From positions 29,700-93,699 of the forward strand of contig JAJZQN010000013.1 of NCBI GenBank assembly GCA_021847605.1: DNA of 64,000 bases, in the 5' to 3' direction. Numbering within the stretch: position 1 is the stretch's first letter; each line of letters begins with the position of its first letter. Origin of the DNA: Pseudomonadota bacterium (GTDB lineage Bacteria > Pseudomonadota > Alphaproteobacteria > Sphingomonadales > Sphingomonadaceae). Under the pieces are notes generated by a model. That model did no database searches. It had not been told where the DNA came from and saw only the letters and a list, made by a program, of their open reading frames with translations. The translations under genes and the position numbers were made by a program. Shown piece by piece: positions 1-9,694 of this stretch.

Positions 1-231
1 TGAAAATAAGTCATTAAACTTCAATAAATTACCATCAAAAGCGCATCGACTTCCGGCGGCATCGCCGAGGGCAGGGGAGGAATGTGACAGTTCCGCTGAT
101 GCATTGTAACAAATATGCAATCGGAGCATCACAGGGGCTTAGCCACACGCCGCCAGGGAGCGGTTCGGCTTGAAAGAGCATGAGGGTTTGGGGGCGCGGC
201 TCGCGCCACTCTTGAAAAGGGACAAGGGTCA

Positions 232-2790
232 ATGAAACAGTTTTTGATGGGCAGCGCCGCGATTATCGCCGTTGCAATGCCCGGTATCGCGCTCGCGCAG
301 TCGACGGGCTCGGACGACTTCGACACCATCGTCGTAACCGGCGCGCAAAATTCGCAGGGTGTTGGCGGCGTCAAGATTCCTGACTCGCCCAAGGCGAAGG
401 TGGTTCTGGGGCAGGAAATCATCCAGGCTCAGCGCCCCGGTCAGACGATCAACGAAATCATCAACCTGGTGCCGGGCGTCAGCTTCACCAACAACGATCC
501 CTGGGGTTCGTCGGGCGGCAGCTTCACCATCCGCGGTTTCAGCTCGGATCGTATTTCGCAGACCTTCGATGGTATTCCGCTCAATGACTCGGGCAACTAT
601 GCGATCTACACCAACCAGCAGGTCGATGCCGAACTGATCGAGAACGTCAACGTCAACCTTGGCTCGACCGACGTCGACAGCCCGACCGCCGCTGCGGTTG
701 GCGGCACCGTCAACATCAAGACGCTTGAGCCCAGCGACGAATATGGCGTGCTGGCCAGCGCGAGCTACGGCAATATTGCGGCCAGTGGCGCGGGTGATCG
801 CCCCTATTTCCGCATGTTCGGCGTCGTCAACACCGGCGACCTGACCGGCCATGGCACCAAGGCATGGATTTCGGCCTCGCGCATCCGCAACGACGCTGCC
901 TTCGCCAACTATGGTAAGGTGTCGAAGCAGCAGTATAATGCCAAGATTTGGCAGGATATCGGCGACAATGGCGACTTCATCTCGATCGCCGGTCACTATA
1001 ACCAGAACCGCAACAACTTCGGTGGTTCGCCGTTCCGCGCCAGCGCATTTACCGGCGACAAGCGTGGTCGTTTCTACGACATCGCAGGCGGCTATCCCTG
1101 CACCGTCAGCCAGACCAGCGTCCCCAATAGCTGCGGCACCGACTTTGAACGTCGCTTCAACCCTTCGAACACCGGCAACGTCCGCCTGAACTCGAAGTTC
1201 ACGCTGACCGATCGTCTGACCTTCTCGGTCGACGGCGCCTATCAGTGGGTGAAGGCGAACGGCGGCGGCACCACCAGCGCCAACGAAACCTTCTTCACGG
1301 ACTCGACCGGCTTCCGCGGCACCGGCAACTATAACGGCAGCTTCTATTTCGGTCGTGACCTGAACGGCGACGGCGTGCTTGGCCGCGTTACGCTGCTTCA
1401 GCCGAGCCAGACCAACACCCGTCGTTGGGTCGGCATTGCCAACCTCGCTTACGAGATCAACGATACCAACCGCGTTCGTCTGTCGTACAGCTACGACCGC
1501 GCTCGCCATCGTCAGACCGGTTATGCCGGCTTCCTGGATCAGGGCGGCACGCCGTTCGATGTTTTCCCGATCAACGATCCGGTTCTGGACGCGGCCGGCA
1601 ACGCGCTGCAAAAGCGTGACCGCAAGTCGATCGCCGAACTCAACCAGATCGCCGGTGAATATCGCGGTCAGTTCTTCGAAGAAAAGCTGACGGTCCTGAT
1701 CGGTGGTCGTCTGCCTTTCTTCAAGCGTGAGCTGGATCAGAACTGCTTCACCACCAGCTCGGGCGGTTTCGTCAACTGTGTGCCGGAAGACCAGCAGGCC
1801 GCCTATATCGCGACGCATCCCTACAGCTACAATGCTACGACGGGTCGTGCGACGGGTTCGGCCCTGCCGCAGGAACGCAAGCTGAAATATGACAAGTTCC
1901 TGCCGAACGTCGGTGCGACCTTCAAGATCACGCCTGAAATCAGCATTGCCGGCAGCTATGCGAAGAACATCTCGGTGCCCAGCACCGATGCCCTGTACAA
2001 CGCTTTCGTCTTCCCGGCGGACAGCGACTCGGCCTATCGCGTTGCTGAAACCTCGGACAGCTTCGACGCCAGCATCCGTTACACCTCGTCGAAGGTTCAG
2101 GCTGCCGTCACTGGCTGGTACTCGAAGTACAAGAACCGTCTCGTCACCGCTTATGACATCGATGGCAACGGCACCGACACCAACCTCGGGCCGGTGAAGA
2201 AATATGGCATCGACAGCAGCATTTCGTACAGCCCGATCAAGGAAGTGACCGCTTACCTGTTCGGTTCGTACATCAAGTCCGAAATCCAGAACGATGCTGT
2301 GACCGGTAGCTGTGCAGCAACCAGCGACATTGCGCTCGCCGGCCTGTGCTATGTTCAGGATGGCGTTGCTTACCTCCGTACTTCCGGCAAGCGTGAGCGT
2401 AGCGCACCGAAATATCTGTTCGGTGGCCGTCTCCAGGGCAATCTGGGTGACTTCACTCTGGGGGTCCAGGCCAAGAAGACCAGCTCGCGCTATCTGAACG
2501 ACATTAACGGTGAAATTCAGACTGCTACTCTGGCAGATGGCTCGACGAAGACGATCTTCCCGGGTGCCAAGTTCGGTGCCTACACTGTGGTCGATCTGGA
2601 CCTGCGTTACTCGCTCGCCAGCCTCGGCATGGAAAAGGGCGCGATCCAGCTGAACGTCAGCAACCTGTTCGACAAATATTATGTCGGCTCGTTCAGCGGC
2701 GGTCTGGACACGCTGGCCAGCTCGTCGTCGGCTTTCGTGAACTTCGGTTCGCCGCGCGCGATCAGCGCTTCGCTGATCGTTGGCTTCTGA
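232..2790 (+). CDS. TonB-dependent outer membrane receptor
   Basis: 852 aa ORF with signal peptide (MKQFLMGSAAIIAVAMPGIALAQ), plug-like region (TINEIINLVPGVSFTNNDPWGSSGGSFTIRGF) and C-terminal beta-barrel ending in aromatic residue (SASLIVGF). Confidence 0.95.
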   Translation: MKQFLMGSAAIIAVAMPGIALAQSTGSDDFDTIVVTGAQNSQGVGGVKIPDSPKAKVVLGQEIIQAQRPGQTINEIINLVPGVSFTNNDPWGSSGGSFTIRGFSSDRISQTFDGIPLNDSGNYAIYTNQQVDAELIENVNVNLGSTDVDSPTAAAVGGTVNIKTLEPSDEYGVLASASYGNIAASGAGDRPYFRMFGVVNTGDLTGHGTKAWISASRIRNDAAFANYGKVSKQQYNAKIWQDIGDNGDFISIAGHYNQNRNNFGGSPFRASAFTGDKRGRFYDIAGGYPCTVSQTSVPNSCGTDFERRFNPSNTGNVRLNSKFTLTDRLTFSVDGAYQWVKANGGGTTSANETFFTDSTGFRGTGNYNGSFYFGRDLNGDGVLGRVTLLQPSQTNTRRWVGIANLAYEINDTNRVRLSYSYDRARHRQTGYAGFLDQGGTPFDVFPINDPVLDAAGNALQKRDRKSIAELNQIAGEYRGQFFEEKLTVLIGGRLPFFKRELDQNCFTTSSGGFVNCVPEDQQAAYIATHPYSYNATTGRATGSALPQERKLKYDKFLPNVGATFKITPEISIAGSYAKNISVPSTDALYNAFVFPADSDSAYRVAETSDSFDASIRYTSSKVQAAVTGWYSKYKNRLVTAYDIDGNGTDTNLGPVKKYGIDSSISYSPIKEVTAYLFGSYIKSEIQNDAVTGSCAATSDIALAGLCYVQDGVAYLRTSGKRERSAPKYLFGGRLQGNLGDFTLGVQAKKTSSRYLNDINGEIQTATLADGSTKTIFPGAKFGAYTVVDLDLRYSLASLGMEKGAIQLNVSNLFDKYYVGSFSGGLDTLASSSSAFVNFGSPRAISASLIVGF

Positions 2791-2816
2791 TCCTTTCGAT
2801 CAGTCTCGAAAACAGG

Positions 2817-2845
2817 AAAGGGCGGGGAGCAATCCCCGCCCTTTT
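2817..2845 (+). terminator. Rho-independent terminator of the TonB receptor gene
   Basis: Stem GGGCGGGGA-gcaa-TCCCCGCCC followed by TTTTCCTTT shortly after the stop at 2790. Confidence 0.85.
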
Positions 2846-2938
2846 CCTTTGTGCCCATGCGCTGTCCTACAGGCGCTCGATCGGCTAGGGTCTGTACAGG
2901 CTCCGTCCGGCTATGGTGGAACCGACGCAAGATAATTT

Positions 2939-2970
2939 CAAAATGTCCGGGAAATATGGGAAGCTAAGCC
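2939..2970 (+). repeat. 32-bp interspersed repeat, copy 1
   Basis: CAAAATGTCCGGGAAATATGGGAAGCTAAGCC; 30/32 identical to 48386..48417, the last 24 bp perfectly. Confidence 0.8.
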
Positions 2971-3085
2971 CGCGCTATGGACTGATGTGCGGTGCATAGA
3001 CGCCGCTGCAAAAATATTTTTGGAAGCTACAGGCGGCTTCCCGCTGCTTGTTCGACTAAGCCGGAAGGGAGAGAGATTCTATCCC

Positions 3086-3781
3086 TCAACGCAGGCAGGC
3101 ATCCAGGCCGTCGCGTTGGATAACCCCGATCCGCGCCGCAATCGTATTGCCATAACGACGGGTAAAGCCGCTGGGCGCGACGGCCGCGCGTTTCTTGGGT
3201 AGCGGCAGCACGGCGGCGATCCGGGCTGCTTCGGCCTTGGTCAGCTTTCCGGCGCCATGATGATAATAGCGGATCGCGCCAGCCTGTACGCCATAGGTGC
3301 CGATCCCCGTCTCCGCGACGTTCAGATAGACTTCCATGATCCGTTTCTTGCCCCAGATCGCCTCGATCAGGACGGTGAACCAGGCTTCCAATCCCTTGCG
3401 CACGAAGCTGCCGCCCTGAAACAGGAAGACGTTCTTGGCTGTTTGCTGACTGATGGTCGATCCGCCCCGAATGCGTCCGCCGCTGGCATTGTGGATCGCG
3501 GCCTTGGCTATGGCATCGACATCGAAGCCGTGGTGGGAACAGAATTTCCCATCCTCCGCCGCGATCGCTGCGCGTGCCATGTCGGGGTCTATCTCGTCCA
3601 GCGAGGTCCAGTCTTTGGTGATGCCATTGGGATCAAGCAGCATCGTCCACGTCACGGGCGGCGGCACAAAGCGATAGATCGTCACCATCAACAGGGAGAG
3701 GATGACGAAACCAACCACGATCTTGACCGGAATCATGATCCATCTGGAACGGCGGCGGGGCGATGCGGGCTTGGCAGTCAT
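3086..3781 (-). CDS. mtgA: Monofunctional biosynthetic peptidoglycan transglycosylase
   Basis: TM helix then GT51 motifs (AAIAAEDGKFCSHHGFDVDAIAKA, RGGSTISQQTAKNVFLF, KKRIMEVYLNVAETG). Start chosen at MTAKPASPRRRSRW. Confidence 0.93.
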   Translation of the reverse strand: MTAKPASPRRRSRWIMIPVKIVVGFVILSLLMVTIYRFVPPPVTWTMLLDPNGITKDWTSLDEIDPDMARAAIAAEDGKFCSHHGFDVDAIAKAAIHNASGGRIRGGSTISQQTAKNVFLFQGGSFVRKGLEAWFTVLIEAIWGKKRIMEVYLNVAETGIGTYGVQAGAIRYYHHGAGKLTKAEAARIAAVLPLPKKRAAVAPSGFTRRYGNTIAARIGVIQRDGLDACLR

Positions 3782-3825
3782 GCCATGGTGGTAGCGCGCC
3801 CGGCCGCTTTTGTTCAAGCCGGCGT

Positions 3826-5121
3826 TCAGGCCGATACGAAACGATCCGCCCGCCCACGATTGATCATCAACACCATCGCCGCACCGATCAGGCACAATAG
3901 GCCCGCCGCGATGAAGGCGGGCATATAGCTTTGCCAGAGCGTGCGTGAAAAGCCACCCGCCAGCGCAGCGCTGGCCGCACCCAGTTGATGTCCGGCAAAT
4001 ATCCAGCCGAACACGATATTGGCCCGTTCCGGTCCGAAGCGCTGTGCGGTCAGGCGTACCGTCGGTGGCACGGTCGCCACCCAATCCAGCCCATAGAAAA
4101 TGGCGAAGATCGACAGGCTGTAGAGCGAGAAATCGCTAAACGGCAGGTACAGCAGCGACAGGCCACGCAGGCCATAATACCAGAAAAGCAGCCAGCGATT
4201 GTCGACCCGATCCGACAGCCAGCCTGAACCCAGCGTACCAAAAAAGTCGAACAGCCCCATCATCGCCAACATGGACGCCGCGCTGACCGCCGCCAGCCCG
4301 AAATCGCCGCACAGCGAAATGAAATGGGTCTGTACCAGTCCGTTGGTGCTGGCCCCGCAAATGTAGAAAGACAGGAACAATATCCAGAAAGTCGGTACTC
4401 GCGCCGCGTCTTTGAGAACGATGAGCGGGGTCATCATCAGAACGCCGAGACTGGAGGGCTGAGCCTGCGCAGGCTGGATCGTTGCCTCGCCATAGGGAGC
4501 TAGACCAAGGTCGGCCGGACGATCGCGCATCAGCAGCAGAATGACGATGACAGCCATGACGATGGCGCCGCAGATGAGCAGCATGGCGGACCGCCATCCA
4601 AAGGCTTCGGTCATCCGTGCGAGCAGCGGCAGGAAAGCGAGTTGGCCTGTCGCCGTACTGGCGGACAGCAGCCCCATGACCAGGCCTCTGCGTTCCCCGA
4701 ACCAGCGCGTCGCCACAGTGGCGCCCAGGACCATCGCGGTCATGCCCGTTCCGATGCCGATGGCGATGCCCCATAGCAGAAATAATTGCCAAAGATCGCT
4801 CATCCCCAGCGACAGGAGCAGGCTGATAATGACGATCGACAGGGAAATCAGCATCATCCGCCGTACGCCGTAGCGGTTCATGAAGGCGGCAGCGAACGGA
4901 CCCATGCCCCCGAACAGCAGGAACCGGATGGCCAGGGCGCCGGAAATATCGGCCGCGCTCCATCCATATTCCTTTTGAAGAGGCACGATGAATACGCCCG
5001 GTGCGCCGACGGCACCGGCAACGACCAGCATGGTCAGAAAGGTCGCAGCAACGACCGCCCATCCATAATGAATGCCATGACGTTCAAGATAGCGGGCGAG
5101 CGGGGTGGATAGCATCGGCAT
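3826..5121 (-). CDS. MFS transporter
   Basis: About 430 aa polytopic membrane protein (HGIHYGWAVVAATFLTMLVVAGAVGAPGVFIVPLQKEYGWS) of the monocarboxylate/oxalate-formate antiporter type. Confidence 0.85.
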   Translation of the reverse strand: MPMLSTPLARYLERHGIHYGWAVVAATFLTMLVVAGAVGAPGVFIVPLQKEYGWSAADISGALAIRFLLFGGMGPFAAAFMNRYGVRRMMLISLSIVIISLLLSLGMSDLWQLFLLWGIAIGIGTGMTAMVLGATVATRWFGERRGLVMGLLSASTATGQLAFLPLLARMTEAFGWRSAMLLICGAIVMAVIVILLLMRDRPADLGLAPYGEATIQPAQAQPSSLGVLMMTPLIVLKDAARVPTFWILFLSFYICGASTNGLVQTHFISLCGDFGLAAVSAASMLAMMGLFDFFGTLGSGWLSDRVDNRWLLFWYYGLRGLSLLYLPFSDFSLYSLSIFAIFYGLDWVATVPPTVRLTAQRFGPERANIVFGWIFAGHQLGAASAALAGGFSRTLWQSYMPAFIAAGLLCLIGAAMVLMINRGRADRFVSA

Positions 5122-5201
5122 TCCCAGCGATTCGGATTCGGTGATTGTAGTTAGATGATGAACATAATATATATGCAAGTGGCCGGATGGAGCAATATGG
5201 T

Positions 5202-5756
5202 ATGAAGGTTAGCCGGGAACAGGCAGAGCGAAACCGGGCGAATGTGGTCGAAGCCGCATCCCGCCTGTTCCGCGCCCAAGGGGTGGAGGGAGCAGGTATC
5301 GCGACCATCATGGCGCAAAGCGGCCTGACCCATGGCGGTTTCTACAAGCAGTTTGGTTCGAAAGAGGCTTTGGCGACAGAGGCTTGCCAAAGATCGCTCG
5401 AACGAAGTGCGAACCGTTGGCAGTCCATTGTCGAGGGCGCACCGGGCGACGCGCTTGCGGCGATCGCAGCCGATTATCTCAGTCCGCGTAATCGCGACAT
5501 GCCTGAAAGAGGATGCACCCTGATTGGTCTGGGCAGCGATGCCGCGCGACGGGGAGGGGCGCTGGCTGACGCTTTTCGTGAGGGAATGCTGGATCTGGTC
5601 GATATATTGGAGCAGCAGGGACTGGATCGAGGCGCGGCTTTGTCCCGTCTGTCGCAAATGGTCGGTGCCATGGTGCTGGCCCGTGCCGTCAAGGATGAAG
5701 GGCTGTCCGAAGAGATCATGGCGGCCAGCCGCGATGTCCTTGGCGACACCGACTAA
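5202..5756 (+). CDS. TetR/AcrR family transcriptional regulator
   Basis: N-terminal HTH (NVVEAASRLFRAQGVEGAGIATIMAQSGLTHGGFYKQFGSKEAL); divergent from the MFS gene. Confidence 0.9.
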   Translation: MKVSREQAERNRANVVEAASRLFRAQGVEGAGIATIMAQSGLTHGGFYKQFGSKEALATEACQRSLERSANRWQSIVEGAPGDALAAIAADYLSPRNRDMPERGCTLIGLGSDAARRGGALADAFREGMLDLVDILEQQGLDRGAALSRLSQMVGAMVLARAVKDEGLSEEIMAASRDVLGDTD

Positions 5757-6868
5757 AGTTTCCACGATTTGGCAAAGGCATCCAGCTTCGCCAGATAGGC
5801 GGCCTTCTGTTCCCGTGGCAACCACGCTGCGTTGAAGGCGTTGCGCGACATCAGCACCAGTTCCGCCTTGGTCAGCCTGCTACGTTGCTGCGCGCGGACC
5901 AGCACATCATTCAGATATTCGCTGCCCATATAGGCGGGATCATCCGAGCTGATCGTGATGGCAAGCCCCGCGTCGAGCATGCCGCGTACCACATCGATTG
6001 GCTCGCCTTCCGCATCCTTCACCGCGCCGGAAAACGTCGGACAGACGGTGAAGGGGATGTTGAGTGCCTTGGCCGATTCCACCAGTTCGGGTGATTGCAG
6101 GATATTGCCGCCATGGTCGATCCGATCGACTTGCAGGTCGAAAATCGCCTGCCGGATATGTTCCAGTGTATGGAGCTGATTGACGTCGCAATGGGCGGTG
6201 ATGTGCAGGCCGTTGGCGCGCGCCGTGGCGATGTGAGATCGGAATTTGATCGGTGGATGTCCCTTTTCATCGCTATCCATGCCGACGCCAATCAATTGAT
6301 CCTTCATGGGGAGGGCCGCATCGAGTGCGGCCATGGCGGTATCGGCGGGAAGGTCGCGCACGAAGCACAGGATGGCTTGTGATCGAATGCCGAACGCCTT
6401 TTCCGCGTCCACGCGCGCCCGACTGATGCCACCGATCACCGCCGTCATCGGCACGCCGCGTTTCAGATGTTCCTGCGGGTCGAAGAACATTTCGGCGTAG
6501 AGAATATTCTGTGATGCGGCTTTCTTCAGATAGGCGAAGGTCAGATCGTAGAAATCTGCTTCCTTCAGCAACACCTTCATCCCATCATAATAAATGGCGA
6601 GGAAGCTGGGCAGGTCGTGATATGTATAGCTGGCCTTCATCGCCGCGACATCGGCGAAAGGCAGATTGAGGCCGTTGCGCTTTGCCAGCGCAAATTTCAT
6701 CTCCGCCTCTAATGTACCTTCCAGATGGACATGATATTCCGCCTTGGGCAGCGCAGCGATGAAAGTGGCCATGTCGTCTTCGGTGGCCAATGCCCGCATC
6801 GGCCCTGATGTGGCGCAGGCGATCGCGCTCCACATGCCACGCTTCATGATGCTGCGTCTGTCGATCAT
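5753..6868 (-). CDS. Adenosine deaminase family protein
   Basis: Amidohydrolase motifs PKAEYHVHLEGTL, HCDV, RIDHG, ISSDDP. Confidence 0.9.
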   Translation of the reverse strand: MIDRRSIMKRGMWSAIACATSGPMRALATEDDMATFIAALPKAEYHVHLEGTLEAEMKFALAKRNGLNLPFADVAAMKASYTYHDLPSFLAIYYDGMKVLLKEADFYDLTFAYLKKAASQNILYAEMFFDPQEHLKRGVPMTAVIGGISRARVDAEKAFGIRSQAILCFVRDLPADTAMAALDAALPMKDQLIGVGMDSDEKGHPPIKFRSHIATARANGLHITAHCDVNQLHTLEHIRQAIFDLQVDRIDHGGNILQSPELVESAKALNIPFTVCPTFSGAVKDAEGEPIDVVRGMLDAGLAITISSDDPAYMGSEYLNDVLVRAQQRSRLTKAELVLMSRNAFNAAWLPREQKAAYLAKLDAFAKSWKL

Positions 6869-7173
6869 GCCCCATTCCCCCTTGCGGCTGACATCGTGTC
6901 AAAGGGGATGATGGCAGGTGCGCAAGGTTTAGGCCATCGCCATTTCAGGCGCGCTTTGCGGAAGTTCACACCGTCGCTGGGGCCATCGTCAGCGATGCTA
7001 TGGTCCTTGCAACCACACCGATTTTAGAGCGATCGCACGCCCATTGATCGAGCTAGAGTTTGGTGATCTTGCATTGATCCGTTCGAAACGAACGGAGATT
7101 TGTGATTCAATCTGGCTTCATCCTGCTCAAAGTTCACACCGTCACAAGGGCGCACAATTCCGCCAAAAAATAA

Positions 7174-7195
7174 CCCCGGAGTGGTAGCTCCGGGG
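7174..7195 (-). terminator. Rho-independent terminator of rpoH
   Basis: CCCCGGAG-tggtag-CTCCGGGG flanked by A-run/T-run, directly beyond the stop at 7223. Confidence 0.85.
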
Positions 7196-7222
7196 TCATG
7201 ATTTTTTGGCTGTGAGAGCGGA

Positions 7223-8137
7223 TCAGGCCGCCGCCAGCCGAGCCATTTTTTCCAGCCGCCCGCCGGCAATCCGCATCATCGCCTTTTGCAGCTTTTCGAA
7301 GGCGCGAACCTCGATCTGGCGAACGCGCTCACGCGATACGCCATAGACCTGGCTCAACTCTTCGAGCGTCTTGGGTTCTTCGGCCAGACGGCGTTCGGCC
7401 AGGATGTGCTTTTCGCGATCGTTGAGATCGGTCATCGCCTCGACCAGCATCTCATGGCGCTGGGTCTTTTCCTGCTCGTCCGCGACACGTTCGTCCTGAA
7501 GCGGGTCGTTATCCTGCAACCAGTCCTGCCACTGACCCTCACCATCTTCGCGCATCGGCACGTTGAGCGAGGTGTCTCCACCCATCGCCATGCGGCGATT
7601 CATGGATACGACGTCGTCTTCCGACACGCCCAGATCGGTCGCGATCTTGGTCACGTCCTCGGGGCGCAGATCGCCGTCTTCGAACGCCTCAATATTGTTC
7701 TTCATCCGGCGAAGGTTGAAAAACAGCTTCTTCTGCGACGCGGTGGTGCCCATCTTTACGAGGCTCCAGCTACGCAGGATAAATTCCTGGATCGATGCGC
7801 GAATCCACCACATGGCGTAAGTCGCCAGACGGAAACCGCGCTCCGCTTCGAATTTCTTCACGCCCTGCATCAGGCCGATATTGCCTTCGCTGATCAGTTC
7901 GCTGACCGGCAGGCCATAGCCGCGATAGCCCATCGCAATCTTCGCCACGAGGCGCAGATGCGAGGTTACAAGCTGGGCTGCCGCTTCGGGGTCCTGATGT
8001 TCCTCGTAGCGCTTGGCCAGCATATATTCCTGCTCAGGCGTCAGCAGCGGAAATTTGCGAATTTCCGACAGATAGCGGTTGAGGCTGGCATCACCGCCCA
8101 GCGCCGGAACCGCGGGGACATTGCTCTTGGTAGCCAT
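7223..8137 (-). CDS. rpoH: RNA polymerase sigma-32 factor
   Basis: Sigma-70 region 2/4 motifs (YRGYGLPVSELISEGNIGLMQGVKKFEAERGFRLATYAMWWIRASIQEFILRSWSLVKMGTT, RERVRQIEVRAFEKLQ). Confidence 0.95.
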   Translation of the reverse strand: MATKSNVPAVPALGGDASLNRYLSEIRKFPLLTPEQEYMLAKRYEEHQDPEAAAQLVTSHLRLVAKIAMGYRGYGLPVSELISEGNIGLMQGVKKFEAERGFRLATYAMWWIRASIQEFILRSWSLVKMGTTASQKKLFFNLRRMKNNIEAFEDGDLRPEDVTKIATDLGVSEDDVVSMNRRMAMGGDTSLNVPMREDGEGQWQDWLQDNDPLQDERVADEQEKTQRHEMLVEAMTDLNDREKHILAERRLAEEPKTLEELSQVYGVSRERVRQIEVRAFEKLQKAMMRIAGGRLEKMARLAAA

Positions 8138-8214
8138 GTCGTCACCTTTCCCTTTCATTGCGCGGCGGGACCCAGAAGAGGCGTCACAGGCGCCGTCGCA
8201 AAACTTGTCCAACT

Positions 8215-9171
8215 CTATACTCGAAGCTCGCTTAACAGTTCCTGCATGTCGGCGGGCAAAGCGCTATCGAACAACATATGTTCGTGCGTTACGGGATGTA
8301 TGAACCCCAGCCTTTTGGCGTGCAATGCCTGTCTCTTGAAACCCAGCGTTTCCAGTATTGATTTGAAACCTTTTCTTTCTCTACCGTAAAGTGGATCACC
8401 TATCAAGGGGTGTCCGATATGAGCCATATGGACGCGGACCTGATGGGTGCGGCCGGTTTCCAGCTTGCATTCCACCATCGCCGCGCCACGCAACCTGTCC
8501 ATCGTGCGATAATGGGTGACGGCATGTTTGCCGCGTCCTTCCCGATGAACCGCCATTTTCTTTCGATCAGCGTCGGATCGGCCAAGCCAGGCGTCCACCG
8601 TTCCGCTGCCCGGCACGGGCAGACCATAGACGATGGCGGCGTAGAGCCGGTCGATACTATGATCCTTGAACTGACGCGCCAGCCCCTCATGGGCCTTGTC
8701 ACTCTTTGCAACGACCAGCAGGCCGGATGTATCCTTGTCGATGCGATGGACGATGCCGGGGCGTTCCACCCCGCCAATGCCCGACAATCGTCCCGCACAA
8801 TGATGCAGCAGCGCATTGACCAACGTGCCGTCCAGATTGCCGGCGGCGGGATGAACGACCAGTCCGGCGGGTTTGTCCACCACGATCAGGTCGTTATCTT
8901 CATGGACGATGACCAGCGGAATATCCTGTGCCACCGTATCGAGTGCTACAGGCGCGGGCAGGGCTACGGCGAACTGCTGTCCTGCGGCGACCTTCATCGA
9001 TGCGCTGATCCTGGACGGCGGGCCATCCGGGCGGACATGGCCTTCACCGATCAGGGATTTCAGCCGTTCGCGCGACAGGTCGGGCAACAGGTCGGCGAGC
9101 GCCCGGTCGAGGCGCAGCCCATGCTGCCCATCCGCGATGACGACATTGATGATGGAAGCCCCCGAAACCAT
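8215..9171 (-). CDS. RluA/RluD family pseudouridine synthase
   Basis: S4 domain followed by HRIDKDTSGLLVVAKSD and GRTHQVRVHMAHIGHPLIGDPLYG. Confidence 0.93.
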   Translation of the reverse strand: MVSGASIINVVIADGQHGLRLDRALADLLPDLSRERLKSLIGEGHVRPDGPPSRISASMKVAAGQQFAVALPAPVALDTVAQDIPLVIVHEDNDLIVVDKPAGLVVHPAAGNLDGTLVNALLHHCAGRLSGIGGVERPGIVHRIDKDTSGLLVVAKSDKAHEGLARQFKDHSIDRLYAAIVYGLPVPGSGTVDAWLGRSDADRKKMAVHREGRGKHAVTHYRTMDRLRGAAMVECKLETGRTHQVRVHMAHIGHPLIGDPLYGRERKGFKSILETLGFKRQALHAKRLGFIHPVTHEHMLFDSALPADMQELLSELRV

Positions 9172-9188
9172 TGCCTAAGGATGTAGGG

Positions 9189-9593
9189 ATGAAGGTGCAT
9201 ATTTCAAGCCATCTTATGGAACAAATCATGGCCATGGCGCGGGCCAGCCCGGATGCCGAAATATGCGGCCTGCTGATGGGATCAGTCGGCGCGATCGACA
9301 CCATTGTGCCGGCCGCCAACGTGGCGACTGCCCCCGCACGGCATTTCGAACTGGACCCGGCTGTGCTGTTGGCCGCACATCGGGCAGCGCGTCAGGGGGG
9401 GGCAGCCGTCATCGGTCATTATCATAGCCATCCATCCGGCCACGCGGTGCCGTCTCGCACCGACGCCTCCTGTGCGCGGTCGGACGGCAGCCTGTGGATG
9501 ATCGTGGCGCAGGAAGGCGCGCGATTGTGGATCGCACAGGGCGATGAAAATGAGGGTGTCGCCTTTGTCGAGGCTTTGCTCGACATAAGGTGA
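9189..9593 (+). CDS. JAMM/MPN (Mov34/PAD-1) family metalloprotease-like protein
   Basis: 135 aa with EICGLLMG and the JAMM signature HYHSHPSGHAVPSRTD. Confidence 0.85.
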   Translation: MKVHISSHLMEQIMAMARASPDAEICGLLMGSVGAIDTIVPAANVATAPARHFELDPAVLLAAHRAARQGGAAVIGHYHSHPSGHAVPSRTDASCARSDGSLWMIVAQEGARLWIAQGDENEGVAFVEALLDIR

Positions 9594-9694
9594 GGGAAAG
9601 ACGGCAAGCCGGGCTTGCATCACGGGGCAGGGGGGCGCATTAGCCGGGCAGGCGTTTTTGCTTTTTCCCCAAATTGACGGCCCAGACATATCGC

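Noticed and set aside
229-1818. 529 aa minus-strand ORF opposite the TonB receptor
   Set aside because: Antisense shadow ORF; V/A/G/R-rich with no domain or signal, while the receptor has full domain structure.
2987-3202. 71 aa plus-strand ORF just after the 32-bp repeat
   Set aside because: Overlaps the mtgA 3' end antisense, no clear RBS, no recognisable product.
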